From: Candidatus Gastranaerophilales bacterium
Lineage (GTDB): Bacteria > Cyanobacteriota > Vampirovibrionia > Gastranaerophilales > Gastranaerophilaceae
Direction: 5' to 3'
Length of the DNA: 64,000 nucleotides
NCBI GenBank assembly: GCA_905235155.1
Contig: CAJOKJ010000008.1
Coordinates: forward strand, 62,001 to 126,000
Positions within the stretch are counted from its first letter, which is position 1, and each line of letters starts with the position of its first letter. Shown in pieces: positions 43,915-53,817 of the stretch. Below the pieces are notes generated by a model. It saw only the letters and a program-made list of their open reading frames with translations, made no database searches and was not told where the DNA came from. The translations under genes and the position numbers were made by a program.

Positions 43915-46053
43915 ATGGTAGAATCAAAAAAAACGCAGTTAGAAATTGGCGGAAAAATTGTAGAAATTGAAACAGGAAAATACGCCCAATCTGCTACATC
44001 TTCTGTTACTGTCAGATGTGGAGATACAATGGTATTTGTTCATTGCTGCGTTAGCAAGGAACCTCGTGTTGGTATTGACTTCTTCCCTTTGTTGATTGAT
44101 TACGAAGAAAGAATGTCAGCAATAGGCAGAATTCCGGGCGGATATAATCGCTCTGAAGGTAAATCAACTGATAAAGCAATTTTAGTATCAAGATTAGTTG
44201 ACAGACCTATCAGACCTTTGTTCCCAAAAGGATATAGAAATGATATACAAATTGTTGGTCAATTATTCAGTTATGATCAGGAAAATCAACCTGATACATT
44301 GGTAATGTTAGGTGCATCTTATGCTTTAATGCTTTCAGGTGCTCCATTTGAAGGCCCTATCGGTGCTGTCAGAGTTTCAAGAGATGCACAAGGCAATATG
44401 ATTGCTAATCCAACTCACAAACAAGCTGATGAATCTGATTTAAATATTGTTGTTGCAGGTACGCATGATTCTGTATTAATGGTTGAAGCAGGTTGTAATT
44501 TTGTTACAGAAGATGATATTATGGCAGCAGTTGAGTTTGCACAAGGTGAAATAAGAAAACAATGCGAAAACCAAGTTGCATTTGCTCAAGAATGTGGAGT
44601 TGTAAAAGAAGAATTTGTAAATCCTTATGATACAACAGAATTAAAAAACATTATTCAAGAAGTTGCCGGTGATATGATTCACGATGCTTATCACAACTTT
44701 GACAGAGAATACAGACAAAATAAACTTGAAGAAGCTAAAAAACTTGTAAAAGAAAGAGTAGAATCACTTCCTGATGATAACCCTATTCATGTAATGATTG
44801 AAGAAACAGGTATTGACTTTGTTGCTGAGGAATTTAAAGCCGCAGAAAAGAAAGTTATGCGTAAAATGATTCTTGAAGAAGGTGTAAGAGCAGACGGAAG
44901 AAAACCAAATGAAGTTCGCCCTATTTGGTGTGAAGTAGGTGTATTACCAAGAGCACATGGTTCTGCCGTATTTACAAGAGGTCAAACTCAAGTATTATCT
45001 GTTGCAACTCTTGCAGGGCCTGCTATGAAGCAAGAACTTGATGGTGTTGACCCTCAAACAGAAAAAACTTATATGCACAAATACATATTTCCGGGATTTT
45101 CTGTTGGTGAAGTAAAACCTTTAAGAGGACCGGGCAGACGTGAAGTTGGTCACGGTAATTTGGCTGAACGTGCAAACATTCCTGCACTTCCAAGTCAAGA
45201 AGAATTCGGTTATACAATTCGTGTAACTTCAGATGTATTAGAATCAAACGGTTCAACTTCTATGGCATCTACTTGCGGTTCATCAATGGCATTAATGAAT
45301 GCAGGTGTTCCCGTTAAGTGCATGATTGGTGGTGTTGCAATGGGTATGATTAAAGAAGATGGTTACGAACCTGTTGTATTAACTGATATTCAAGGTATTG
45401 AAGACTTTTTAGGTGATATGGACTTCAAAGTTACGGGTAACGATGAAGCTATTACCGCATTACAAATGGATATGAAGGCTAAAGGTATTCCTAATGAAAC
45501 ATTAAGACGTGCTTTGGCCCAAGCAAAAGAAGGCAGATTGCATATCTTAGGTAAAATGAGAGAAGCAATTACAGAACCTGCTAAAGAACTATCACCTTAT
45601 GCACCAAGTATTACGACAATGACTATTCCTACTGAAGATATCGGAACAGTTATCGGGCCGGGTGGTAAACAAATCAGAGCTATTATTGATGCTTCCGGTG
45701 CTGAAATTGATATTCAAGACTCAGGTGTCGTTACAATTACTTCTAATGACCAAGAAGGTGCTAAAGTTGCTATGAAGATGATTAGAGATTTGACTTTCAA
45801 ACCTGAAGTTGGAATGGTTTTAAAAGGTAAAGTCGTAAGAATTATTCCGATAGGTGCTTTTGTAGAACTTGGCGGAGGTAAAGACGGTATGGTTCATATT
45901 TCTCAAATTTGCAAGGAAAGAATTGAAACAATTGAACCACATGTAAATATTGGCGACGAAGTTGTTGTTAAGATTATAAAAATAGACGACAAAGGCAGAG
46001 TTAATTTAACTATTAAAGGTGTTACAGACGAAGAAAAAGCTTCTGTATTGTAA
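43915..46053 (+). CDS. pnp: Polynucleotide phosphorylase
   Basis: PNPase degrades RNA 3' to 5' with phosphate. Two RNase PH folds are present: the first with RIPGGYNRSEGKSTDKAIL and RPIRPLFPKGY, the second with RADGRKPNEVRPIWCEVG and FPGFSVGEVKPLRGPGRRE. A KH domain (IGTVIGPGGKQIRAI) and an S1 domain (GMVLKGKVVRIIPIGAFVE) close the protein. Length (712 aa) is exact. GAAGGA precedes the ATG. It is divergent from fliI and followed by a terminator. Confidence 0.98.
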   Translation: MVESKKTQLEIGGKIVEIETGKYAQSATSSVTVRCGDTMVFVHCCVSKEPRVGIDFFPLLIDYEERMSAIGRIPGGYNRSEGKSTDKAILVSRLVDRPIRPLFPKGYRNDIQIVGQLFSYDQENQPDTLVMLGASYALMLSGAPFEGPIGAVRVSRDAQGNMIANPTHKQADESDLNIVVAGTHDSVLMVEAGCNFVTEDDIMAAVEFAQGEIRKQCENQVAFAQECGVVKEEFVNPYDTTELKNIIQEVAGDMIHDAYHNFDREYRQNKLEEAKKLVKERVESLPDDNPIHVMIEETGIDFVAEEFKAAEKKVMRKMILEEGVRADGRKPNEVRPIWCEVGVLPRAHGSAVFTRGQTQVLSVATLAGPAMKQELDGVDPQTEKTYMHKYIFPGFSVGEVKPLRGPGRREVGHGNLAERANIPALPSQEEFGYTIRVTSDVLESNGSTSMASTCGSSMALMNAGVPVKCMIGGVAMGMIKEDGYEPVVLTDIQGIEDFLGDMDFKVTGNDEAITALQMDMKAKGIPNETLRRALAQAKEGRLHILGKMREAITEPAKELSPYAPSITTMTIPTEDIGTVIGPGGKQIRAIIDASGAEIDIQDSGVVTITSNDQEGAKVAMKMIRDLTFKPEVGMVLKGKVVRIIPIGAFVELGGGKDGMVHISQICKERIETIEPHVNIGDEVVVKIIKIDDKGRVNLTIKGVTDEEKASVL

Positions 46054-46080
46054 AAAATAAATAGTAAGTAAATAAAAAAT

Positions 46081-46116
46081 AAAACCATTCTGAAAAATCA
46101 GGAATGGTTTTATTTT
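46081..46116 (+). terminator. Terminator of pnp
   Basis: AAAACCATTC-TGA pairs with TCA-GAATGGTTTT with one bulged G, closing into a T-rich tail 28 bases after the stop. Confidence 0.78.
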
Positions 46117-46146
46117 GGTTAATTAAAAATTATATATTAATATTTT

Positions 46147-47079
46147 CTATAATGCTATAAATTTCATAAGACCAATTTCTTCTCCATGAAGCGTTTTGAT
46201 TGCTGTTTCGTAAGGTATATTTGCCCAATTCATTTTTTTTAGCATGCTTAAAGTTGTAATTTCTCTTGCTTGCATATCACAATCAAGTACTTTTACAATC
46301 AAACAGTCAGCAAAGTCCAAATTTACAACGATGCAAAGTCCTCCTGCTCCGACTTTTGCAATTAAATTTTTAGAGTGTTGCATAATTTTTGTATCAAGTC
46401 TATCTTCACCGCCAATTATGTACGGATATTCCAAAAATGCTTTTGTGATTTTTGAATATTTATCAGCCGTAAACAAATTCAAATATCCTTTTTGCATGTT
46501 ATCCAGCGGCATTGAAAAAACAGGAACTCCGCATCCGTCTTTTGTTATAGGATAATCTTCTTCTATTTCACATAAATCATATATTTTTTCTTTAATCACT
46601 TGTTGGACAGGGTGTTCAATGTCGTAGTAATTTTCTATATCCCAGCCGTTTTTTAAACAAATAGCGAGCATCATTAGATGTTTGCCAACGCAATTGTTGT
46701 GAAAGACTGTTTCATTTTGACCGCTTAGAAGTAAATTTCTATCTGCTGTTTTTGAAATAGGTCTGTGTAAGCCGCACTTTAAATCCTTTTCTTTAAGTCC
46801 TATTTTGTTTAATAGTTGTTTCGCTAAATTAACGTGGCAATTTTCTCCTGCATGTGAAGCACAGCAGAGTGATATTTCTTCAAGCGTAAAGTCAAGATTA
46901 TAATCAACTATAAGTGCGGCTTGAAGAGGTTTTGCACATGAACGTAAATAAAACGGATATCCAAAGGTTTCTCCAAATTTCAAATCGCAAGTCTGAACAA
47001 AGCCAAGATGTTCTTGTGCTGTCAGTTCACCTCTAAAATGTTTAACTAATCTTTGTGGTATGTAACTATCAGGGTACAT
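46147..47079 (-). CDS. L-asparaginase II family (Rhizobium etli type)
   Basis: This family hydrolyses asparagine to aspartate and is unrelated to the E. coli enzymes. The Ser-x-x-Lys active pair is in RSCAKPLQ (S47, K50). The metal site Cys-x-x-Lys is in NNCVGKH, and the third ligand lies in DGCGVP. CCASHAGE is another family landmark. Length (310 aa) is close to the 330-367 residues of characterised members. It shares one base with the upstream gene (TAATG). Secretion is not predicted. Confidence 0.9.
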   Translation of the reverse strand: MYPDSYIPQRLVKHFRGELTAQEHLGFVQTCDLKFGETFGYPFYLRSCAKPLQAALIVDYNLDFTLEEISLCCASHAGENCHVNLAKQLLNKIGLKEKDLKCGLHRPISKTADRNLLLSGQNETVFHNNCVGKHLMMLAICLKNGWDIENYYDIEHPVQQVIKEKIYDLCEIEEDYPITKDGCGVPVFSMPLDNMQKGYLNLFTADKYSKITKAFLEYPYIIGGEDRLDTKIMQHSKNLIAKVGAGGLCIVVNLDFADCLIVKVLDCDMQAREITTLSMLKKMNWANIPYETAIKTLHGEEIGLMKFIAL

Positions 47080-47828
47080 TATGGCTTCTTAAACATTGAT
47101 AATAATTTTGCAAGTTTTGCTTTCAATACGGCATTTTGTTTTTTTAATTCTTCAATTTCGGCAACGTATTTACTGTCATTACCAGTTACACCTTCAGGAA
47201 TTATTGAAGTATCTAAAATAAATCTTTTTTTTGCTTCTTCTTTTATTATCATCAATGCGTGAGTATCTCTTTCGGTTACGAAGCCTAAATCTATCATTAT
47301 TTGTGCAATTTTTGCTTTTTGTCCTTGATCCGTTAATTCTTTTTGACGTCTTATTGTTAATTCAAGTTGGTCAACATTAATTTTCCCTACACGCTTGAAA
47401 TATTCACCTGTTCTGTATCTTCCTGCCATAAACCCTGCCATCGCTATAATTTTGGGAGGAATAGGTGCTTTTATTAAATCTGCATCAACTGCGGCTAAAA
47501 ATTGTTTACAAGTTTCTTCTAAGGTCCAAAAATAGTTCAATGCAACTTCCAAAAGTGACATTTCACTTTCTGCACTTTCCAAGAATGTATAAAGATTAGG
47601 TTCAAATCCTTTAGCACGTTCTTCCAGTTCTGTTCTGCCAACATAAGATAATGTAGGAACGTACAAATTTAGCATATCTTCTTCATTTGTTTCAATAAAG
47701 TCATCAGAAGTTGCTTCTTTTAAATCCTTATAAAGATATAAAAATATAACCTGTTTAATCCATAAAGGAAATGCTTTTAATTTTTCTATGAATGCGTTTA
47801 AAATATTCTTTTTCAAAATACTCTCCAT
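47079..47828 (-). CDS. Helical protein of unknown function
   Basis: The 249-residue soluble protein is mostly helical. Residues about 145-205 (RRQKELTDQGQKAKIAQIMI, DLGFVTERDTHALMIIKE) look like the MshEN-type module found at the start of PilB, here out of its usual context. The C-terminus is a coiled coil (VAEIEELKKQNAVLKAKLAK). No family name can be given. GGAG precedes the ATG. It leads into the asparaginase gene and is divergent from the flaG-fliS-fliT group. Confidence 0.65.
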   Translation of the reverse strand: MESILKKNILNAFIEKLKAFPLWIKQVIFLYLYKDLKEATSDDFIETNEEDMLNLYVPTLSYVGRTELEERAKGFEPNLYTFLESAESEMSLLEVALNYFWTLEETCKQFLAAVDADLIKAPIPPKIIAMAGFMAGRYRTGEYFKRVGKINVDQLELTIRRQKELTDQGQKAKIAQIMIDLGFVTERDTHALMIIKEEAKKRFILDTSIIPEGVTGNDSKYVAEIEELKKQNAVLKAKLAKLLSMFKKP

Positions 47829-47907
47829 TCAGTATTCAAAATTTCTACCAGTTTAATTATAATATAAAAAGTACATAAATACAAAATTTGTAACAAAAGG
47901 ATAAGAA

Positions 47908-48387
47908 ATGAGTGTTGACGGATTTTCAATATCAGCCTTGGGACTTCCAAAAGATATAACTTCAGCACAGGCAGCAGCGTCTGTTGAACAGGGTGTTTTG
48001 AACAGTGGTGAAAAGTCAGTAGAAAAAATTGACCGTGCAGTAAACAAAAGAATTAATAATGACGAAAAAGAAGAAAAAAATAAAAATAATTTTTTTCAAG
48101 ACGGTTACGCTGAAGAAGATGCTGACGATGAAAAAGAAGAAAAAGACGAAGAAGGTTCTTTAAATAAAGATGCTAAAATTTCATCAAAAAATGCTCAAAA
48201 GTATAAGTCGCTTTTGATTAAAGATCCTGAAAATGTTATTATAAAAGTTAATAAATATACAGATAGAATAGAACTGTATAATAAAATTACAAAAAAAACA
48301 TTAGAATCTATAAATGCAGATGATTTTCTTGAAATGATAAATAAATTGGATTATAATTCAGGTATCCTTGTAAACAAATCTATATAG
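47908..48387 (+). CDS. FlaG-like flagellar protein
   Basis: The 159-residue protein has an N-terminal stretch (GFSISALGLPKDITS), a highly charged linker rich in Asp, Glu and Lys (residues about 48-90), and a C-terminal domain. The C-terminal part (VIIKVNKYTDRIELYNKITK, then TLESINADDFLEMINKLDYN) follows the FlaG pattern of a beta hairpin and helix ending in GILVN. FlaG influences filament length and sits next to fliS in many genomes, as here (11 bases). Assignment rests mainly on position and the C-terminal pattern. Confidence 0.6.
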   Translation: MSVDGFSISALGLPKDITSAQAAASVEQGVLNSGEKSVEKIDRAVNKRINNDEKEEKNKNNFFQDGYAEEDADDEKEEKDEEGSLNKDAKISSKNAQKYKSLLIKDPENVIIKVNKYTDRIELYNKITKKTLESINADDFLEMINKLDYNSGILVNKSI

Positions 48388-48398
48388 AGGTTAAATAT

Positions 48399-48812
48399 AT
48401 GAATCCTTATTTGAAGCAATATCAGAAAAATGAAGTTGAAACTGCTACACCTGAAAAAATATTAATATTGTTGTATGATGGTGCTATTCAATTTTTGAAT
48501 AAGGCAAAAATTGCAATGGATCAAAAAAATATTCCTGAAATACACAATAATATTATTGGTGCGGAAAATATTTTATTGGAATTTATCAATACGGTTGATG
48601 AAGAAAATGGTGGTGATTTTGCCGTTAGAATAAAAGCCTTATACGAGTATTTTTATAATACATTAGTACAGGCAAATTTAAAGAAAGATGTTACTAAAAT
48701 TGATGAAGTTTTGAGACATCTTGTTGACTTACGTGCAACTTGGAAACAGGCTATTGCTATGGTAAACAGCCAAAAAGCAGCAGTAGGTGCTGATACTGAG
48801 TATGAAGGATAG
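48399..48812 (+). CDS. fliS: Flagellin export chaperone FliS
   Basis: FliS binds the flagellin C-terminus to prevent premature assembly. Family landmarks are clear: NPYLKQYQKNEVETATPEKI, LLYDGAIQFLNKAKIAM, then AENILLEFINTVDEENGGD and LYEYFYNTLVQANLKKDV. Length (137 aa) is normal. GAGG precedes the ATG, and the next gene follows after one base. Confidence 0.95.
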   Translation: MNPYLKQYQKNEVETATPEKILILLYDGAIQFLNKAKIAMDQKNIPEIHNNIIGAENILLEFINTVDEENGGDFAVRIKALYEYFYNTLVQANLKKDVTKIDEVLRHLVDLRATWKQAIAMVNSQKAAVGADTEYEG

Positions 48813-48813
48813 T

Positions 48814-49185
48814 ATGTCGAATCAATTTGAACAATTAAAGTTATTATATCAGCAAATATTGAATGTTGTACAAAGAACAAAACGTGCCATTGATAACTCA
48901 GATTATGATGAAGCTTTGTCTTGCGAAAATTATAAATCTCAACTAGTTTCAAAACTTATGCTTATAAAAAAAACAGTTTCTTTGACAGATGACGAAGCTG
49001 CAATTATAGGTGAAATAAAAAAAGAAATTTTGGATTTTGAAAAAGAAAATCTTAATATAATTATAGATTTGCGTGATAAAACTATGCATGAATTAAAATC
49101 TTTAAATTCGCAAAATAAAATTGCGAACAAATATAATCAAATTGAAACAGTTGAAGGCACTATTTGCGATTATACAAGTGATTAA
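48814..49185 (+). CDS. FliT-like flagellar chaperone
   Basis: The 123-residue, wholly helical protein follows fliS by one base, the place where FliT lies in many genomes. Helices such as LKLLYQQILNVVQRTKRAID and EIKKEILDFEKENLNIIIDL fit the FliT/FlgN chaperone shape. Sequence identity cannot be judged. I use ATG 48814 with AGGAT before it; two upstream starts are in frame. The stop overlaps convergent tlyA by four bases. Confidence 0.65.
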   Translation: MSNQFEQLKLLYQQILNVVQRTKRAIDNSDYDEALSCENYKSQLVSKLMLIKKTVSLTDDEAAIIGEIKKEILDFEKENLNIIIDLRDKTMHELKSLNSQNKIANKYNQIETVEGTICDYTSD

Positions 49186-49989
49186 TTTAATTCTTCAAAC
49201 GCTTTATTGACCGTATTTTCTATATTTAAATTAAATAATTCATTTTCTTTAATGTTGGACAAGTGAATTAAATATTCTATATTTCCGCAAGGTCCTTTTA
49301 TTGCAGAGTGAGTGAGATTTAAAACATTGAAATGATTTTGCACATTTAACAACATTTTCAATAACGTTATAATGTGTGTTTTTATTTCTTATGACACCGC
49401 CTTTTTCAACAAGTTCTTTTCCTGCTTCAAATTGTGGTTTTATAAGGCAGATAAGTTCTTGTTTATCGTCGAGGAGTTTTTGAAAATTTGGTAAAACTTT
49501 TTCTAACGAAATAAATGAAACGTCGCATACCAGTAAATCTGCAAAAGGTTCTGTTTCAGAATAAATATCTTCTTTTTTGCATATTTTCAGGTTAGTTTTT
49601 TCAATAGTTTTTACTCGAGCATCATTTCTTATTTTCCAAGCAAGTTGTCCATATCCTACGTCAACTGCATAAACAAATTTTGCACCGTTTTGAAGCAGAC
49701 AGTCGGTAAATCCGCCTGTTGAAGCACCTGCATCAAGGCAAATTCTGCCTTTTACATCAATATCAAAAGTCTTTAATGCTTTTTCAAGCTTAAAACCCCC
49801 ACGTGAAACGTAAGGCATTGATTTTACTCTGATTTCATATTCTTTTTCAATTGTAATTTGATAGCCTGCTTTTGTAATTCTTTCATCGTTAATCAAAACG
49901 TCGCCTGCAAGAATTGCGGCTGCCGCTTTGCTTTTATTTTCAAAATAACCTAAATCAACAAGGTATTTGTCCAGTCGTTCTTTTTTCAA
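49182..49989 (-). pseudogene. tlyA: TlyA-family rRNA methyltransferase/hemolysin-like, frameshifted
   Basis: TlyA enzymes methylate ribose in 16S and 23S rRNA. The S4 domain opens KKERLDKYLVDLGYFENKS, and the FtsJ-like core has LDAGASTGGFTDCLLQNGA, VYAVDVGYGQLAWKI and LVCDVSFISLEKVLP. After VVKCA the frame breaks at the A-run opposite 49336-49339. In the shifted frame the family ending reappears: FNVLNLTHSAIKGPCGNIEY and onward to a TAA at 49182. One extra A (four in place of three) or two missing bases explains it. Without correction the last 60 residues are scrambled. The start overlaps the tatD stop as ATGA. Confidence 0.85.
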
Positions 49990-50756
49990 ATTTTAAATAC
50001 CTTTTCTGCATTTTCTGTCGTTATTTTTGCGATTTCTTCTATATCAAGGTTTCTTAAAGTAGCTATTTCTTGTGCAATTAGCGGTATATATTTGGGTTCA
50101 TTGGTTTTACCCCTGTGAGGAACCGGAGTTAAATAAGGTGCGTCTGTTTCAAGCATTAATCTTTCAAGAGGCATATCAATTGCAACTTCTTTCATTTTTT
50201 TTGCGTTCTTAAAAGTTACGACACCACCTAAAGCCAAATAAAAACCTGCTTTTATACATTCTCTTGCAAATTCGACACTTCCTGAAAAACAGTGTAAAAG
50301 TACATCAGAACCTTTATTATATTTTGTTATTATGTCATAAGTGTCTTTATGGGCTTCTCTGTCGTGTACAGCAATTGGAAGTTTTAATTCGTTTGCAATT
50401 TCAATTTGTTTAATAAAAACTTCTTTTTGCAAATCAGCAAAACTTGTGTCCCAGTAATAATCCAAGCCGATTTCACCAATACCTGCAACTTTATTATTGT
50501 TTTTTGCCAGATTTATTATATTTTCTGCGGTTTTGTCATTCCACTTGCGAGCTTCTTGAGGAAATACACCCAGCATGCAAAATACATTTTCATATTTTTC
50601 ACATATTTTAAGTATTGGTTCGAAGGAGCTTTCATCTGCTGAAGGAATTATAATTTTTTTTACACCATTTTCGTTTGCTTTTTTTATAATTGTTTCAACT
50701 GAAAATTCCTCAATCATATCAATATGTGAATGTGTGTCAATAAAATAATTTTTCAT
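49986..50756 (-). CDS. tatD: TatD-family metal-dependent hydrolase
   Basis: TatD proteins are TIM-barrel nucleases with a divalent metal site. Landmarks are IDTHSHIDMIEEFSVETI, AGIGEIGLDYYWDT, PIAVHDREAHKDTYDII, VLLHCFSGS and MLETDAPYLTPVPHRGKTNE. Length (256 aa) is normal. It starts six bases after TATAAT and is divergent from dnaG. Confidence 0.96.
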   Translation of the reverse strand: MKNYFIDTHSHIDMIEEFSVETIIKKANENGVKKIIIPSADESSFEPILKICEKYENVFCMLGVFPQEARKWNDKTAENIINLAKNNNKVAGIGEIGLDYYWDTSFADLQKEVFIKQIEIANELKLPIAVHDREAHKDTYDIITKYNKGSDVLLHCFSGSVEFARECIKAGFYLALGGVVTFKNAKKMKEVAIDMPLERLMLETDAPYLTPVPHRGKTNEPKYIPLIAQEIATLRNLDIEEIAKITTENAEKVFKI

Positions 50757-50768
50757 ATTATGATTATA
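50757..50768 (-). promoter_or_regulatory. -10 element of tatD; leaderless
   Basis: TATAAT on the minus strand, six bases (CATAAT), then ATG 50756. The -10 for divergent dnaG lies only 20 bases away. Confidence 0.6.
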
Positions 50769-50787
50769 TCATAATTTTTTATTATGC

Positions 50788-50799
50788 TAAAATATTGTT
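50788..50799 (+). promoter_or_regulatory. -10 element of dnaG; leaderless
   Basis: TAAAAT (50788-50793), six bases (ATTGTT), then ATG 50800. No Shine-Dalgarno can lie between. The dnaG-rpoD pair would start from this site. Confidence 0.6.
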
Positions 50800-52680
50800 A
50801 TGGTGTCAGCATACGAAGAAGCAGTTTTACAAATTAAAAATCAGATAGACATTATTGATATTATATCTGAAGAAGTTGTGCTGAAAAAAAAAGGTAAGAC
50901 TTATTGGGGTCTTTGTCCTTTTCATGGAGAAAAAACTCCATCGTTTTCAGTTACTCCTGAGCGTGGAATTTTTAAGTGTTTTGGATGCGGTGTCGGTGGA
51001 GATGCTATTACATTTTTAATGAAATTGCATAATTGGGATTATGTACAGACTATAAAATATCTCTCTGAAAGATACAATATTCCGCTGCCTGAATTTAAAT
51101 CAGACGGTGGTAAACAAAAAGAAGAAAGAGCATTAATGCTTGAAGCTTGCAAAAAGGCTGTTCAATTTTATCAAGATGTTTTACTTACTTCGCCTCAAGA
51201 TAATATTGCCGTGAAATATCTTGCAGGCAGAGATATTTCACCCGCTGTTATTTCAAGATATTCTTTGGGACTTGCATTAAAAGAACCAAATGAGCTTTAT
51301 AAACATCTAAAGAGAGAATACGATGATTCAATTCTTGTTGATGCGGGATTAATTATTAAATCAAGTCAAGGCAATTATATTGACCGTTTTAGAAATAGAA
51401 TTATTATTCCTATTCAGAGTGAAAATGGTGATTATATTGCTTTTGGTGCAAGGGCAATTGAAGACGGACAAAATCCGAAATATTTAAATTCTTCTGATTC
51501 AAAAATTTATAATAAAAGTAGAATTTTATATGGTTTATATACTGCAAAAGAGGCTATAAAACAAGAAGATTCCGTTATCATAATGGAGGGGTATTTTGAT
51601 GTTATATCTGCACAGGCTCATGGAATTTCAAATGCGGTCGCTTCTTGCGGTACTTCTTTGACGTTAGAACACGTAAAAATGTTATCAAAATATACAAGAA
51701 GCAGAAAAATTTATTTATCTTTTGATACTGATAAAGCAGGACAAAATGCTACAAAAAGAGGTGGTGAATTAATAAAAACCGCTTTTCAAGGATTAGGTAA
51801 TATTAAGCAATTTGATGAATCCCATGTTGTTTCAAATCAAGATAAATATTCTTGCGAAATAAGGGTTGTTGCTCCGCCTGAGGACAAAGACCCTGATGAA
51901 TTTATACGTCATTCCGGCTCGGAGGCTTTTAAGGCTTATATTTCCAATGCACCTTTGCTTTTGGATTTTCAGTTAAATGAACTTTTAAAAAAGAAAACAG
52001 AAGTTAATACTCCACAAGAAAAATCTCTGTTGGTTGACGAAATTTTACCTATATTAAATGAGGTTCAAAATCCTATAATTCGCTCTGAGTATATTAAAAT
52101 TGTGTCTTCTGCACTTAATATTGATGAGAAAATTATAGCATCTCAAGTCAATGCTTCTTCTTCTGAAGAATTTAATATTCCTTCAAAAATAACTGCAAAT
52201 GTAACAAATTCTTCATCTATTGAAGAAATTGCACAAAAAAATCTGCTTAGTTTGCATTTTATAAATAGGAGCAATTTAAAATTTGCTTCAAATTTGTCAG
52301 AAAAAATAAAAAGTGTAAATTTTACAAATAAAACGTTAATAATTGTAAAAGATACAATTGACAAATTAATAAATACCGTAAATAATGTTAGTGAATTGAC
52401 AGATATGTTATATGTTGAATTCGCAAATGATGTTTCGGTACAAGGTTTAATTACTGATTTAATTTGTATTTCAGACTCTTTTTCAAATTTAAGTGAAGAT
52501 GAATTAAATGTTGTAATTCAAGAAAATATTTTAAAAATAGAAGCTTGTAAGCGTGAAGAAGAAAGAAAACAATTAAAACAAATTTATGAAACAGTTAATG
52601 ATGATGAAACTGAAGCTTTAAAAATACAGATGCAACTTAGAGATAAATTAAACAAATTAAGGACTGGTGAAGTTAAATGA
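50800..52680 (+). CDS. dnaG: DNA primase DnaG
   Basis: DnaG makes RNA primers for replication. The zinc finger has C39, H42, C60 and C63 (CPFH and CFGC). The TOPRIM core has [16 protein letters not shown] and [16 protein letters not shown]. The RNA polymerase domain has [17 protein letters not shown]. Length (626 aa) is usual. A C-terminal helical region would bind the helicase. It overlaps rpoD by four bases (ATGA). Confidence 0.97.
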   Translation: MVSAYEEAVLQIKNQIDIIDIISEEVVLKKKGKTYWGLCPFHGEKTPSFSVTPERGIFKCFGCGVGGDAITFLMKLHNWDYVQTIKYLSERYNIPLPEFKSDGGKQKEERALMLEACKKAVQFYQDVLLTSPQDNIAVKYLAGRDISPAVISRYSLGLALKEPNELYKHLKREYDDSILVDAGLIIKSSQGNYIDRFRNRIIIPIQSENGDYIAFGARAIEDGQNPKYLNSSDSKIYNKSRILYGLYTAKEAIKQEDSVIIMEGYFDVISAQAHGISNAVASCGTSLTLEHVKMLSKYTRSRKIYLSFDTDKAGQNATKRGGELIKTAFQGLGNIKQFDESHVVSNQDKYSCEIRVVAPPEDKDPDEFIRHSGSEAFKAYISNAPLLLDFQLNELLKKKTEVNTPQEKSLLVDEILPILNEVQNPIIRSEYIKIVSSALNIDEKIIASQVNASSSEEFNIPSKITANVTNSSSIEEIAQKNLLSLHFINRSNLKFASNLSEKIKSVNFTNKTLIIVKDTIDKLINTVNNVSELTDMLYVEFANDVSVQGLITDLICISDSFSNLSEDELNVVIQENILKIEACKREEERKQLKQIYETVNDDETEALKIQMQLRDKLNKLRTGEVK

Positions 52681-53771
52681 CAAAGAAAAGACAATCAAAT
52701 TCTGTTGTAAATATGATGGAAGAAGATAATTTGGATATGTTAGGCTTGGAAAGCGATAAAGATGAGGATGCTGTCGATGACTCATTTTTAAATGTTGAGA
52801 TGAGCACTGATAATATCGAAGATATTGTTTCTGCCGGAAAAATTGATGGCAAAACAAATTATGATGATATATATCTTATGGATTCGGGCTCTGAAGATAA
52901 AGAAGATGAAATGGAGCTTCCAAAGGGTGTTGCCGTTGATGATCCTGTGAGGTTGTATTTGCGTGAAATCGGTCGTATTAAGTTGCTTTCTGCTAATGAA
53001 GAAATTGAACTGGCAAGAGCAATTATAAAAGGTGGAACTCCCGGTGCTATTGCAAAAAGAAAACTTGTTCAAGCAAATTTACGTTTGGTTGTAAGTATTG
53101 CTAAGAAATATGTTGGTCGTGGCATGTTGTTTTTGGATTTAATTCAAGAAGGTAACTTGGGTTTAATTAGAGCAGCAGAAAAATTCGATCACGAAAGAGG
53201 TTTTAAATTTTCAACTTATGCAACTTGGTGGATTAGACAAGCTATTACACGTGCAATTGCTGATCAGGCAAGAACTATTCGTATTCCTGTTCACATGGTT
53301 GAAACTATTAATAAGCTTAAGAAAGTTACAAGAAGACTTGCTCAAGAATTTTCAAGAAAACCTACCGAAGAAGAATTGGCAATGGAAATGAATGTTTCAA
53401 TTTCTAAATTAAGAGAAATTATTAAAATTGCTCAAGAACCTTTGTCATTAGAAACTCCTATCGGTAAAGAAGAAGATTCTCGTTTAGGTGATTTTATTGA
53501 AGATAAAGAAGCAGATGCACCTATTAAAACGGTTGCAGGTGATTTGTTGCGTGAAGATTTGGCTGAAGTTTTATGTACCTTATCTCCACGTGAAAGAGAT
53601 GTTTTAAGATTACGTTTTGGTATGGATGACGGACGACAAAGAACTTTAGAAGAAGTTGGTCAGTTGTTTGGTGTTACCAGAGAAAGAATACGTCAAATTG
53701 AGGCTAAGGCTTTGAGAAAATTAAGACATCCAAACAGAAGTAAACGTTTAAGAGAATATGTTGAAACTTAA
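52677..53771 (+). CDS. rpoD: Primary sigma factor RpoD/SigA
   Basis: This is the housekeeping sigma factor. Region 1.2 has [18 protein letters not shown], region 2 has [20 protein letters not shown] and [20 protein letters not shown], region 3 has [13 protein letters not shown], and region 4.2 ends [17 protein letters not shown]. The first 75 residues are acidic and degenerate. Length (364 aa) is that of SigA of Bacillus rather than E. coli. The dnaG-rpoD pair is the standard macromolecular synthesis arrangement, lacking rpsU here. Confidence 0.97.
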   Translation: MTKKRQSNSVVNMMEEDNLDMLGLESDKDEDAVDDSFLNVEMSTDNIEDIVSAGKIDGKTNYDDIYLMDSGSEDKEDEMELPKGVAVDDPVRLYLREIGRIKLLSANEEIELARAIIKGGTPGAIAKRKLVQANLRLVVSIAKKYVGRGMLFLDLIQEGNLGLIRAAEKFDHERGFKFSTYATWWIRQAITRAIADQARTIRIPVHMVETINKLKKVTRRLAQEFSRKPTEEELAMEMNVSISKLREIIKIAQEPLSLETPIGKEEDSRLGDFIEDKEADAPIKTVAGDLLREDLAEVLCTLSPRERDVLRLRFGMDDGRQRTLEEVGQLFGVTRERIRQIEAKALRKLRHPNRSKRLREYVET

Positions 53772-53817
53772 TTTATCAAAGGCATAAACATTTAGTTTAT
53801 GCCTTTTTTGAGGTAAT

